From contig NZ_CH672395.1 in NCBI RefSeq assembly GCF_000152985.1, positions 1,563,145 to 1,627,144 on the forward strand: 64,000 nt of DNA, given 5' to 3'. Below are positions 10,071 through 18,753 of the stretch, piece by piece. Source of the DNA: Leeuwenhoekiella blandensis MED217. Its GTDB lineage: Bacteria; Bacteroidota; Bacteroidia; Flavobacteriales; Flavobacteriaceae. The notes under the pieces were generated by a model, which worked only from the letters and a program-made list of their open reading frames with translations, had not been told where the DNA came from and did not search any database. Numbering within the stretch: position 1 is the stretch's first letter; each line of letters starts with the position of its first letter. Made by a program: the position numbers and the translations under genes.

Positions 10071-10154
10071 GGAGAAAGAGGGATTCGAACCCCCGGAGGT
10101 GTGACCCTCAACGGTTTTCAAGACCGCCGCATTCGACCACTCTGCCATTTCTCC
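10071..10154 (-). tRNA. tRNA-Ser (anticodon UGA)
   Basis: An 84-base gene on the minus strand. The acceptor arms GGAGAAA and TTTCTCC pair. The anticodon loop reads CTTGAAA with anticodon TGA, the T-loop GGTTCGAATCC is canonical, and the long variable arm is of the class II serine type. CCA is not encoded. Short open frames across this stretch are not genes. Confidence 0.95.
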
Positions 10155-10190
10155 TTGAGTGTCTCATCAGCTATTTGCTGATTGCGGGTG

Positions 10191-10220
10191 CAAATATAGA
10201 AAGTTTTTTTAGATTGACAA
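10191..10220 (-). promoter_or_regulatory. Bacteroidota sigma-A promoter for tRNA-Ser
   Basis: Read on the minus strand: TTG, 19 bases, then TATATTTG, matching the TTG/TAnnTTTG consensus of Bacteroidota vegetative promoters. The -7 box (10191-10198) is 36 bases upstream of the tRNA 5' end. Confidence 0.8.
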
Positions 10221-10245
10221 CACACTTTTTTAAGGAATTTTCAGC

Positions 10246-10908
10246 TTAATTATTTTTTCCTGTAATCGGAATTTTATCTCCTTTAAAATGAGGCTCTTTG
10301 TTGATCAAAAGTTCGATCCAGGCTTTTACATTTGCAGCAACTTCTCTAAAACGGTTACGGGATTCCAGCTCATATTCCCGACGATCACCGTTATACCCGT
10401 AAAAATTTAAGCCCATCGAGCGTGCGATATAAACGGCACGTGGGAGATGAAAACGCTGCGACACGACAATAGCGCTGTCTACTTCAAAAATATACGAGGC
10501 ACGATATACAGAGTCATAGGTATCAAAACCGGCAAAATCCATAAAAATATCTTCTTCAGGGACGCCACGCTCCAAAAGGTATTTTTTCATTGCAACGGGT
10601 TCGTTATAATTGGTGGTACGATTATCACCAGAAACCAAAAAGCGTTTAATCTTTCCTTTGTTATACAGCAACAGGGCCGATTCTACCCGGTCTCTTAACA
10701 TCGTAGAAAGCTCGCCATTGCGCCGTACACTTGCACCCAAGACCAGCGCGGTGTAGGTTGAGGGCAGCTCCTCTACACGGTCATAAATGTAAGCTTCGGT
10801 TTCCTTATTGATGTGATAGGCGAGGTAGGTGGTAAGCAATAAACCCAAAAACCCCAGTAAAATAAGGTAGCGTACAATACGTAAAGCAAGTAATTTGTTA
10901 AACCGCAT
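10246..10908 (-). CDS. SanA/YdcF-family envelope protein (DUF218)
   Basis: 220 residues with one N-terminal membrane segment (about 12-30) and a DUF218 domain facing the periplasm. Family features are visible: TALVLGASV, a segment with LYNKGKIKRFLVSGDN, then VPEEDIFMDFAG and IVVSQRFHLPRA. SanA of E. coli affects envelope permeability and vancomycin exclusion, but its biochemical activity is not settled. The gene follows the tRNA-Ser promoter region and has no obvious operon partner. Family assignment is firm; the function here is inferred by homology. Confidence 0.85.
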   Translation of the reverse strand: MRFNKLLALRIVRYLILLGFLGLLLTTYLAYHINKETEAYIYDRVEELPSTYTALVLGASVRRNGELSTMLRDRVESALLLYNKGKIKRFLVSGDNRTTNYNEPVAMKKYLLERGVPEEDIFMDFAGFDTYDSVYRASYIFEVDSAIVVSQRFHLPRAVYIARSMGLNFYGYNGDRREYELESRNRFREVAANVKAWIELLINKEPHFKGDKIPITGKNN

Positions 10909-11090
10909 AAATCAAAGTCAGTGCATCATTATTCGTGTAAACTTATCATTTGTTTTAATGCAAACGTAATCTATACCGCATAACGTGTAACTTTAATTGA
11001 AAATAATTGTGAAACTCTTACCAAATGCTTTGGTAATGATTATATAAGAATTCCTTAGCTTTCTATAAATCATAGGTAGTATTAACCAAC

Positions 11091-11098
11091 TATCTTTG
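11091..11098 (+). promoter_or_regulatory. -7 promoter box of the nitroreductase gene
   Basis: TATCTTTG fits TAnnTTTG and lies 18 bases before the chosen ATG at 11117. No convincing -33 TTTG is seen upstream. Confidence 0.55.
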
Positions 11099-11116
11099 TA
11101 CAAAATTAGAACGACC

Positions 11117-11746
11117 ATGGATGTGATCTCAAGCCTTAAATGGCGCTATGCGACCAAAAAATTTGATGCAGATAAATTGCTTACCGAAGAAAAACTAGAT
11201 ATTTTAAAGGAAGCCTTCAATCTCACTGCAACTTCTTACGGACTACAACCGGTGCGTATGGTGGTGGTTTCTGATAAAGCCCTGCAGCAGCGTCTAAAAG
11301 AAGCTGCAATGAACCAAAGTCAGGTGCTTGATGCTTCTCACGTGTTGATCATCTGTGTAGAACGCAAGGTAGAAGCTCCTTTTGTAACCAATTATTTTGA
11401 CCGCGTAAAAGAGGTTCGTGAAACTCCAGATGCGATCTTAAAGCCTTTTAGAGAGATGCTGGAGCAGAAGTTTGACAATCAGCCAAAATCAGATACTCGT
11501 GAATGGGCGATACGTCAGGCTTATCTGACTTTGGGAAATTTATTGACCGTATGTGCCTTGGAGGAGATTGATGCCTGCCCTATGGAAGGTTTTGAGCCCG
11601 AAAAATTTGACGAAATTCTTGAGCTGAAAAAACACAATCTGGCTTCTGCATTGGTGTTACCGGTAGGCTATAGAGCACAAGATGATATGTTTGCCGACTT
11701 TAAAAAGGTACGCAGACCACAGAAGGAAACCATCATTCATCTATGA
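11117..11746 (+). CDS. NAD(P)H-dependent oxidoreductase, nitroreductase family
   Basis: 209 residues from ATG 11117; the upstream in-frame TTG at 11096 overlaps the promoter box and is rejected. The N-terminus SSLKWRYATKKFD is the FMN-binding start typical of NfsB/YfkO-like nitroreductases, and AIRQAYLTLGNLLTVCALE and ACPMEGFEP match conserved family blocks. The predicted enzyme is an FMN-dependent homodimer in the cytosol reducing nitro compounds or quinones with NAD(P)H; the natural substrate is unknown. Its stop overlaps the convergent stop of the next gene by 6 bases. Confidence 0.88.
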   Translation: MDVISSLKWRYATKKFDADKLLTEEKLDILKEAFNLTATSYGLQPVRMVVVSDKALQQRLKEAAMNQSQVLDASHVLIICVERKVEAPFVTNYFDRVKEVRETPDAILKPFREMLEQKFDNQPKSDTREWAIRQAYLTLGNLLTVCALEEIDACPMEGFEPEKFDEILELKKHNLASALVLPVGYRAQDDMFADFKKVRRPQKETIIHL

Positions 11747-12091
11747 TTGGTAATATCTTTTGATCATTATTGGCTCTAAAATGGGCATTGAATATTGATA
11801 CGGGTCATTACGATCCAGATACTGCATTTTGTATTCAAAGGAATCATCAGGCTTTAAAATGGGCATTAAGGGAGCAAAACCATTAGGTGATAGCTGAATG
11901 CTGTCAAGCGGTTTAAGTTGGTCCTCAAAAGCGTCGAGCTCTGAAAGCGAAAAGCCTTGTTGATTCAGTTGGAAAGGCTGCGCCTGAAACAAAGAATCAG
12001 CAGTAGTGAGATGCATTTGTGATTTTAGCTGTGCGTGAGCAAAACTTCCGAAGAAAAAAATCGTTAAAACTGAAGCGTAACCTGTTCTCAT
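11741..12091 (-). CDS. small secreted protein of unknown function
   Basis: 116 residues from the ATG at 12091, chosen because it starts a signal peptide (MRTGYASVLTIFFFGSFAHAQ); an in-frame start at 12121 would place 10 residues before it. The mature part is rich in Q, P, D and L and repeats a short phrase: LMPILKPDDSFEYKMQYL and later SMPILEPIMIKRYY. No known domain is recognised. It is convergent with the nitroreductase gene, overlapping at the stops. Secretion is inferred from the signal peptide. Confidence 0.6.
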   Translation of the reverse strand: MRTGYASVLTIFFFGSFAHAQLKSQMHLTTADSLFQAQPFQLNQQGFSLSELDAFEDQLKPLDSIQLSPNGFAPLMPILKPDDSFEYKMQYLDRNDPYQYSMPILEPIMIKRYYQS

Positions 12092-12171
12092 AAGTTCATT
12101 TTTTGAATAGACTATATTCAAAATACGAAAAAAGAGAAGCCTCGTGACAGAATTGCTTGAAAAAGAATGTT

Positions 12172-13317
12172 TTAATAGCCTACGCGGTCTGCGATCTCCA
12201 GGCCGTAACCTATCATTCCTACGCGTTTATGCTCTTCACTATTAGATAGTAATTTGATCTTAGAAATCCCCAGATCGTGTAAAATCTGAGCGCCAATCCC
12301 AAAGTCTTTAAGATCCATTTTTGCAGGCGAACTCATTTTACGACCACTTTCCTGGCGCTCTTTAAGCTCAGCAAGACGGTACAGCAGCTTGCTGGCAAAA
12401 TTCTCCTGATTGATAAAAACCACAGCGCCTTTTCCTTCTTGATTGATCACCTCAAATATTTTATCGAGTTTGGTGTCGGGCTGTTCGGTAAGTGTGCTCA
12501 GAATATCATTATTGACAAAGGTCGAATTCACACGCACCAGTACCGGTTCATCATTAACCCAAGTACCTTTAGTCAATGCGATATGAATTTGATCATTGGT
12601 CGTTTGTTGATAGGCGCGCAATCTAAATTCACCATAGTGCGTGTCTATTGTAAAGTCTTCCTTTTTGACAATAAGCGAATCGTGTTGCATGCGATAAGCC
12701 ACAAGATCTGCTATAGAGACAATTTTCAAATCAAACTTCTTAGCGATCTTTGCCAGTTGTGGCAAGCGTGCCATCGTTCCGTCTTCATTCATCACCTCTA
12801 CGATCACTCCGGCAGGTGCAAAGCCGGCAAGGCGGGCAAAATCAATAGCAGCTTCGGTATGCCCTGTTCGTCGCAACACTCCGCCTTCTTTAGCTTTCAG
12901 CGGAAAAATATGTCCGGGTTTTGTAAAATCCCAAGGTTTCATATCGGGATTGGTAAAGGCTTTCACCGCTTTTGCGCGGTCTAAAGCACTGATTCCCGTA
13001 GTGACCCCGTGACCTTTTAAATCTACCGAAACGGTAAACGCCGTTTCCATTGGATCACTGTTAGTGCCTACCATCATTTCAAGCTTCAGCTCTTTACAGC
13101 GTTCTTCGGTGATAGGAGCACAAATAAGGCCTCGCCCGTGTGTCGCCATAAAGTTGATAGTTTCTGCCGTTACCATCTCTGAGGCGGCCAGAAAATCACC
13201 TTCATTCTCACGATCTTCATCATCTACAACAATAATAACTTTCCCTTTCTTGATATCTTCGATCGCTTCAGGAATGGTATTGAGTTGTATTTCTTGGGTA
13301 AGCGTTTGCGCTGTCAT
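12172..13317 (-). CDS. ribB: 3,4-dihydroxy-2-butanone 4-phosphate synthase with degenerate GTP cyclohydrolase II domain
   Basis: 381 residues. The N-terminal DHBP synthase domain (about 12-210) is intact, with DDEDRENEGD, THGRGLICAP and RRTGHTEAA; it makes the four-carbon unit of riboflavin from ribulose 5-phosphate. The C-terminal half (about 215-381) aligns with GTP cyclohydrolase II by layout, but the zinc-binding C-x(10)-C-x-C region is missing: where HSxCxTGD is expected the protein reads VNSTFVNNDILSTL. That domain should not hydrolyse GTP. A separate RibA would be needed elsewhere. A repeat element (13324-13432) occupies its 5' leader. No FMN riboswitch is evident. Confidence 0.85.
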   Translation of the reverse strand: MTAQTLTQEIQLNTIPEAIEDIKKGKVIIVVDDEDRENEGDFLAASEMVTAETINFMATHGRGLICAPITEERCKELKLEMMVGTNSDPMETAFTVSVDLKGHGVTTGISALDRAKAVKAFTNPDMKPWDFTKPGHIFPLKAKEGGVLRRTGHTEAAIDFARLAGFAPAGVIVEVMNEDGTMARLPQLAKIAKKFDLKIVSIADLVAYRMQHDSLIVKKEDFTIDTHYGEFRLRAYQQTTNDQIHIALTKGTWVNDEPVLVRVNSTFVNNDILSTLTEQPDTKLDKIFEVINQEGKGAVVFINQENFASKLLYRLAELKERQESGRKMSSPAKMDLKDFGIGAQILHDLGISKIKLLSNSEEHKRVGMIGYGLEIADRVGY

Positions 13318-13323
13318 AGTAGC

Positions 13324-13432
13324 TTTTTATTGGCACCGCCAAAGCGTATACTACTCCGGTGGCTTGCATCAAAATTAAAAATTTGTTCTCAAAAAACACC
13401 TTGTAGGCTTACACCTGAGGTGGTTTATTTTG
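13324..13432. repeat. intergenic repeat, divergent copy C
   Basis: Begins TTATTGGCACCGCCAAAG and ends CCTGAGGTGGTTTATTT. The same start and end blocks, in the same order, flank copies at 47869-48006 and 60658-60807. This copy lacks the GCCTGCC...GGCAGACAGGC hairpin and has drifted. It lies directly upstream of ribB. Confidence 0.6.
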
Positions 13433-13492
13433 AAAGGTAAAGATACGATTTAGCTTAGTCTTAAAATCTAAATGTAGCCTTAAAGCCTGTTT

Positions 13493-15106
13493 CTAGGTAA
13501 AGGTTTTGAGCAATGTTTCGGCGGCGTCTTTGAATTTTTCTGAATAGCCATATTGCTCATAATTGGCTACAATATCTTCAAGTTCACGTTTGGTTTTGGT
13601 CTTCAGAATCGCTTTTTCCGAATTGGTAAGGTCAAAGTCGATAAGCGGTTGTTCAGGATGTACTTCCTGATCTTTTTTCTTCTGAAATAACTTCTTAACA
13701 GGATCTAGAAAACCGTCCAGATCAAACAAGCCTTGGTCTGTGGTAGCCCTGTACGTTAAATAAACGCCTAGCGGAAAAAGGATCAAGGTGCTTAACCAAC
13801 TAGCCAACCAAGCAGCGACACTGCCGTCTTCGGCACTGTTTTTGGCAAAAATCCCTATAAAGTGGTAGGTGAGAAAAAGAACTACCCCGATCACAATAGG
13901 AAGCCCCAGACCACCTTTTCTAATGATCGCCCCTAAGGGAGCACCCACAAAAAACAGAATGATACAACCAAAAGCCAGAACGAATTTTTCATGCAAAGCG
14001 ATCTCGTATTTGCTTAGCGTTTTCACTTTGATACCATTGTCGGTTTTACGATTCTTGATCGAAGTGACGTTGTTTTTTACCGTGGTTTTAGCATAATCTA
14101 ATACCTGGATCTGTTCAGAAAACTCAAAGTTCTCTATGAGATCCTCTTTTAAAACACGAGTAGTGTCTCTGGGAATATTTTTTAAATAGGATGAATCTAA
14201 CTTACGCAACTGCAGGTCGCGTACCTGACCTTTTCCTAGCGAAGCCAAGTAGGTGTTGTAATTCTTTGAAATGTCAGCCAGTGTATCGTTAAGCTGCTTT
14301 ACGGTAAGCATCGTATAGGCATTGTCGATACTTTTTTCTTCCATATCTACATTATCAAGCTCAGACAAGTCGATATTGATGGTGTAGGTTTCAAAATAAC
14401 TCTTTACAAAAGGTTCGCGTTTCTGTTTTCTAAAATCCTTCTGTTCAACTTCATCATAATAATTTCCGTCAATAAGTTTTAAAGAAAGCACATTATCTCC
14501 TTCGGCACTTATGAGTTCGCCTTCACGGGCTTTGATCACCGTATAGTTTCCTACGCGGCTCGGGTCTTTTTGGTAGATGATGACATCTTTTAAAAACTGT
14601 CCTTTTTCCCCTTGTTTATCGGCTACCTTCATCACATAATCCTCACCAATAGTGTTGTATTGTCCTTTAGTGATCGCCATTGCTGGCTTTACCTGAGCGA
14701 TATTCCGCCGTAGGTTGAGCGATTCAAACTCTGCTGCCGGAATCACATAATTGGCAAACAAAAACGAGGTTACTGCAAGCCCAAGAATAAAAACCGTAAG
14801 ACTGCGCATGGCCCGCTGCAAGGAGATCCCGGTAGACTTCATCGCGGCAAACTCATAGTTCTCTGCAAAATTCCCAAAGGTCATAATACTGGTGAGCAAT
14901 ACCGTAAGCGGCAGTACCAGTGTGACCAGACGCGGGGAGAAGTAGAGTAAGAATTTGACAATGATGACCAGATCAAGATCTTTACCGGCAAGCTCTTTGA
15001 TATAGAGCCAAACGGTTTGCAGCACAAAGATGAACATCAGGATGATGAACGTGCTTAAGAAATTCTTGATGAAGGTAAGTAGTATGTACCGGTCTAGTAT
15101 TTTCAA
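13493..15106 (-). CDS. LptF/LptG-family permease (lipopolysaccharide export)
   Basis: 537 residues of the YjgP/YjgQ family. Three N-terminal membrane segments (about 10-110) are followed by a large periplasmic beta-rich domain, three more membrane segments (about 355-470), and a charged cytoplasmic tail of about 65 residues that is longer than in proteobacterial LptF/G. The start MKILDRYILLTFIKNF is typical. It works with LptB and a partner permease to extract LPS from the inner membrane. It lies 7 bases downstream of lolA, in an apparent ftsK-lolA-lptF operon on the minus strand. Confidence 0.88.
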   Translation of the reverse strand: MKILDRYILLTFIKNFLSTFIILMFIFVLQTVWLYIKELAGKDLDLVIIVKFLLYFSPRLVTLVLPLTVLLTSIMTFGNFAENYEFAAMKSTGISLQRAMRSLTVFILGLAVTSFLFANYVIPAAEFESLNLRRNIAQVKPAMAITKGQYNTIGEDYVMKVADKQGEKGQFLKDVIIYQKDPSRVGNYTVIKAREGELISAEGDNVLSLKLIDGNYYDEVEQKDFRKQKREPFVKSYFETYTINIDLSELDNVDMEEKSIDNAYTMLTVKQLNDTLADISKNYNTYLASLGKGQVRDLQLRKLDSSYLKNIPRDTTRVLKEDLIENFEFSEQIQVLDYAKTTVKNNVTSIKNRKTDNGIKVKTLSKYEIALHEKFVLAFGCIILFFVGAPLGAIIRKGGLGLPIVIGVVLFLTYHFIGIFAKNSAEDGSVAAWLASWLSTLILFPLGVYLTYRATTDQGLFDLDGFLDPVKKLFQKKKDQEVHPEQPLIDFDLTNSEKAILKTKTKRELEDIVANYEQYGYSEKFKDAAETLLKTFT

Positions 15107-15113
15107 AAGGAGC

Positions 15114-15779
15114 CTAGTCTAATTCATTGATGTAGTAATCTGAATATTTTGAAGCATCAAATGTAAACAGGTTACCGGGTAAAGGTTGATCGGTCTTAAA
15201 AGTGTTGACCGTGATGGTGATCTTACTCCCGTTGTTTTGGGTCATAATCAGGCGGTAGATGTGCTTGGTTTGCGCATCGATACCGAGTAAAGCAGATTTC
15301 AACTCACTGTTAGAGTCCATAGGAACCAACTTTACATACTGAATTTTACGACCGCTCACATTCTGCTCAATATCCCATTTATAGGTGTATCCTTCGTTAA
15401 AGAAGGTTAGCATTTTTGAAGGCGTGATGGCATCATCGTCTCCCGGATTTTGGGTAGAGATGGTGATCTCTTCATCTTCAGGTACGATGGTATACAGTTT
15501 TTTACCGTCGTACATTTGCATCGTACCCATCAAATTCAGTTTGTACTTATCACCGTCAAGGGTGACATCTCCACGGGTTTCTTGATTGATTCCCGCAGCC
15601 TCATTAGATAAGCCGTATTTAAAATCGATAAACATATTGTCGTAGCTCTTCACTTTTGCCGAAACCTCGTCTAGAAGTTTTTTAGCTTTTGCGTCCTGAG
15701 CAAAAAGCGATGAAGTGCTTAACACAGCTACTACAAGCAGGGTGATGTATTTTATTTTTGAAAAGTTCATGTTACTCAT
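15114..15779 (-). CDS. lolA: outer membrane lipoprotein carrier protein LolA-like
   Basis: 221 residues with a signal peptide (about 1-28, ending in LFAQ). It has the LolA-type half-barrel pattern: FKYGLSNEAAG, TRGDVTLDGDKYKL, MYDGKKLYTIVPEDEE, and IDAQTKHIYRLIMTQNNGSKITITV. LolA is a periplasmic chaperone that ferries lipoproteins to the outer membrane. The first ATG (15779) overlaps the ftsK stop; a second ATG (15770) is also possible and starts just after the ftsK stop codon. The overlap suggests translational coupling with ftsK. Confidence 0.82.
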   Translation of the reverse strand: MSNMNFSKIKYITLLVVAVLSTSSLFAQDAKAKKLLDEVSAKVKSYDNMFIDFKYGLSNEAAGINQETRGDVTLDGDKYKLNLMGTMQMYDGKKLYTIVPEDEEITISTQNPGDDDAITPSKMLTFFNEGYTYKWDIEQNVSGRKIQYVKLVPMDSNSELKSALLGIDAQTKHIYRLIMTQNNGSKITITVNTFKTDQPLPGNLFTFDASKYSDYYINELD

Positions 15780-18165
15780 TATTTAATTGTTGATGTAAGG
15801 CATTCATATCGGCCACGAGTACTTGTCTGGCTTTACTACCTTCAAAAGGTCCTACAATACCGGCAGCCTCAAGTTGATCTATAATTCTACCGGCACGATT
15901 GTATCCCAATTTCAGTTTACGTTGTAATAAAGACGCACTTCCTTGTTGCGCTGTGACAATAACTTCGGCAGCATCCATAAACAAGGCATCGCGGTCGCTT
16001 GCATCTATATCAAGACTTGTGCCACCTTCTTCTCCCACGTATTCCGGAAGCTGGTGCGCTTCAGGATACGCCTTTTGAGCCCCTATAAAGTCAGTGATCT
16101 TTTCTACTTCGGGCGTGTCAACAAACGCACATTGCACGCGTATCAGGTTGTTTCCCTGGGTATACAGCATATCTCCACGCCCTATTAATTGGTCGGCACC
16201 CTGACTGTCAAGAATGGTACGTGAGTCGATCTTTGATGTCACCCTAAAGGCAATTCTGGCAGGGAAGTTGGCTTTAATAATACCCGTGATCACATTTACC
16301 GAAGGTCGCTGCGTAGCAACAATCAAGTGGATCCCAATTGCACGCGCAAGCTGCGCAAGACGCGCAATAGGGGTTTCAACCTCTTTCCCGGCAGTCATAA
16401 TTAAATCGGCAAACTCATCTATGACCAGAACGATGTAGGGTAAGAACTTATGCCCGTCATTAGGATTTAGTTTACGTTTTTTAAACTTAGCGTTATATTC
16501 TTTAATGTTACGCGCCATAGCATCTTTCAACAGATCGTAGCGTTTATCCATCTCGATACATAACGAATTGAGCGTATTGATCACTTTGGTATTGTCGGTA
16601 ATGATCGCATCTTCAGAATCTGGAAGCTTAGCCAGATAATGCCGTTCAATTTTATTGAATAAGGTAAGCTCTACTTTTTTAGGATCTACCAATACAAATT
16701 TTACTTCCGCAGGATGCTTTTTATACAATAACGACGTAAGAATCGCATTCAAACCTACCGATTTACCTTGACCGGTTGCACCCGCCATAAGCAAGTGGGG
16801 CATTTTTGCCAGGTCAACCACAAAGGTCTCGTTAGATATGGTTTTTCCTAAAGTAAGTGGTAATTCCATTTCGGCATTTTGAAACTTAGGCGAAGCGATC
16901 GCCGAACGCATAGAAACGATTCGGGCATTTTTGTTAGGCACTTCGATACCAATGGTTCCTTTACCCGGAATCGGAGCGATGATACGTATTCCTAATGCGG
17001 CAAGTGAAAGCGCAATATCATCCTCCAGGTTCTTGATCTTTGAAATACGCACTCCGGCTTCCGGTACGATCTCATACAGGGTTACTGTAGGCCCTACGGT
17101 CGCTTTAATGTGCGCAATGTCTATCTTGTAGTTTTTAAGCGTATCTACAATACGATTTTTATTTTCTTCAAGCTCTTCCTGATCTACCGTGATGCTTTGG
17201 CCTTTGGTATAATCTTTAAGCAATTCTATGGTAGGGAAGCGGTAGTTGCTCAACTCTAGCGTAGGATCGAATTCTCCAAAATCCTGTACGAGTTTGGTGC
17301 TTAGATTTTCAACGACTTCCTCTTCTTCAACCGTCTCTTCAATTTCTATTTCAAAATCATCGTCTTCAGTAGCCTTAGGAGTTTCCTTGGTCTCTGTTTC
17401 CTGCTTTACCGGTGTTTCTGTTGGGGTAGGAGTGGTTTTGAGTTGCGGCTCTTCTGGTGTTTCTTCAACTTCTTCCTGAGGTAATTCGATATTGTCTTTG
17501 TCAAAAGCCGTGTCTACAAACTCGTTGCCTTCGTCATCACTCCTATTGAATTCAGAAGCAATGGCTTGTTTCCGCTTTGCGAAAAACTGCCCAATATGTT
17601 CGGGAGTCAGCTTGAGTCTGATGGCAAAATAAACGATGGCTACAAAGGCAAGCACGAGAATTGTACCGATAAGCCCTATAAAATCCTGAAGAAAATCATT
17701 GAGTTCGAAGCCTACCATCCCGCCAAGCAACGGATTGGTCTCTGCAAAGAAACCTAAAAAGGTAGCAAACCACAACATCACGATAATTCCCCAAAACCAA
17801 AAGCCCTGAAGTTTTTTTCGGGGTTTATCAAAGAAATAGTAAAATCCGGAAAGGGTGACCAGGATGGCCAGGGTAAACGCCGCCAGGCCAAAACCTTGGT
17901 AAATGAACAAGTCCCCAAGTGCAGCACCAAATTTATTCAGCCAGTTTTGTGACTCGACACTGCGATCGCTAAGTTCACTAAGCGTGCTTTGATCTGCCTG
18001 CCAACTGAAAAAATAAGAGATGAACGAAAACAACAAGGCAAGTCCTAAGAGAAATAGAAAACTTCCCAGTACTATTTTTTGTTGTTTAGACAGTACCCAA
18101 GAGATCTTTTTGGACTGCTTGGTCGTTTTGGATTTTGTTTTAGTTTTCGTCTTTTTTCTGGCCAT
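15772..18165 (-). CDS. ftsK: DNA translocase FtsK
   Basis: 797 residues. A basic start (KKTKTKTKSKTTKQSKK) precedes four membrane segments (about 28-185), a Glu/Thr/Pro-rich linker (about 205-290), the RecA-like motor with Walker A GATGQGKS (Lys468) and Walker B VLVIDEFADLI, and the C-terminal gamma winged helix (about 735-797, SLLQRKLKLGYNRAGRIID) that reads chromosome polarity signals. It moves DNA at the septum and activates XerC/D. It lies upstream of lolA and lptF in one operon, so cell division and envelope assembly genes are co-oriented. Length is usual for Bacteroidota FtsK/SpoIIIE. Confidence 0.95.
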   Translation of the reverse strand: MARKKTKTKTKSKTTKQSKKISWVLSKQQKIVLGSFLFLLGLALLFSFISYFFSWQADQSTLSELSDRSVESQNWLNKFGAALGDLFIYQGFGLAAFTLAILVTLSGFYYFFDKPRKKLQGFWFWGIIVMLWFATFLGFFAETNPLLGGMVGFELNDFLQDFIGLIGTILVLAFVAIVYFAIRLKLTPEHIGQFFAKRKQAIASEFNRSDDEGNEFVDTAFDKDNIELPQEEVEETPEEPQLKTTPTPTETPVKQETETKETPKATEDDDFEIEIEETVEEEEVVENLSTKLVQDFGEFDPTLELSNYRFPTIELLKDYTKGQSITVDQEELEENKNRIVDTLKNYKIDIAHIKATVGPTVTLYEIVPEAGVRISKIKNLEDDIALSLAALGIRIIAPIPGKGTIGIEVPNKNARIVSMRSAIASPKFQNAEMELPLTLGKTISNETFVVDLAKMPHLLMAGATGQGKSVGLNAILTSLLYKKHPAEVKFVLVDPKKVELTLFNKIERHYLAKLPDSEDAIITDNTKVINTLNSLCIEMDKRYDLLKDAMARNIKEYNAKFKKRKLNPNDGHKFLPYIVLVIDEFADLIMTAGKEVETPIARLAQLARAIGIHLIVATQRPSVNVITGIIKANFPARIAFRVTSKIDSRTILDSQGADQLIGRGDMLYTQGNNLIRVQCAFVDTPEVEKITDFIGAQKAYPEAHQLPEYVGEEGGTSLDIDASDRDALFMDAAEVIVTAQQGSASLLQRKLKLGYNRAGRIIDQLEAAGIVGPFEGSKARQVLVADMNALHQQLNNE

Positions 18166-18242
18166 TCTAAGCTTAAACTCTATAGTCGCGCCGCTTAGGT
18201 TTTAAAACCCAGCAACACACATTTTTGTTTAACATTTATAGC

Positions 18243-18324
18243 GTATACAGCTTGTGGTGACAACTGCCTGTATACCCTACACTTAACACGTGTAGTTAAG
18301 CGCCTTTCAATTAACACGAATTGA
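18243..18324. other. cluster of three small inverted repeats
   Basis: Between dagK (stop 18373) and ftsK (start 18165) lie GTATACAG/CTGTATAC (18243-18275), CTACAC/GTGTAG (18277-18295) and TCAATT/AATTGA (18307-18324). None has a T-run, so these are not standard terminators. They may be leader structure or protein-binding sites of the ftsK operon. Confidence 0.45.
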
Positions 18325-18372
18325 TTAGCGCGTAAAAGTACAAATATCAAACGGTACTAAACTTATAAAATT

Positions 18373-18750
18373 TTAGAACAGTTTAGGTATATAGATGATA
18401 AAACCAATAAGTGCCGCAATAACAGCGGCAAAGGTTACCGCTCCCGCCGAAACATCTTTGATGATGCCTATTTTTTTATGGTACTCCGGATGAATAAAGT
18501 CGGCTATTTTTTCTACAGCGGTATTGAGGCCTTCAACGGCCAGCACCAGACCAATGGCCAGCAGTTGGATGCACCATTCTAGTGTAGAGATTTCATACAC
18601 AAACCCCAAAACCGTTACCACAAGCGCACAAAAACTCTGCACCTGAATACTAGGCTCGTTTTTAATAAGCAACCAAGCGCCTTTAAAAGCATATTTAAAG
18701 GCCTTGATTCTATTTATTACAAAAGGTTCTTTGGCTTCCGGGTCTGTCAT
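18373..18750 (-). CDS. dgkA: diacylglycerol kinase family protein
   Basis: 125 residues: a short cytoplasmic start, then three membrane segments. The DagK/UdpK signature is visible as GLNTAVEKIADFIHPEYHKK followed by DVSAGAVTFAAVIAALIG. Enzymes of this family phosphorylate diacylglycerol or undecaprenol in the inner membrane; the Bacteroidota type is often closer to undecaprenol kinase, and the substrate cannot be decided here. The start codon follows the tpx stop by 3 bases, so the two genes are co-transcribed. Confidence 0.85.
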   Translation of the reverse strand: MTDPEAKEPFVINRIKAFKYAFKGAWLLIKNEPSIQVQSFCALVVTVLGFVYEISTLEWCIQLLAIGLVLAVEGLNTAVEKIADFIHPEYHKKIGIIKDVSAGAVTFAAVIAALIGFIIYIPKLF

Positions 18751-18753
18751 AGT

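Noticed and set aside
9960-10249. Three short open frames on both strands
   Set aside because: They overlap the tRNA-Ser gene, its terminator and its promoter.
13318-13492. FMN riboswitch upstream of ribB
   Set aside because: The conserved RFN-element core was not found on the minus strand; the leader is filled by an intergenic repeat copy.
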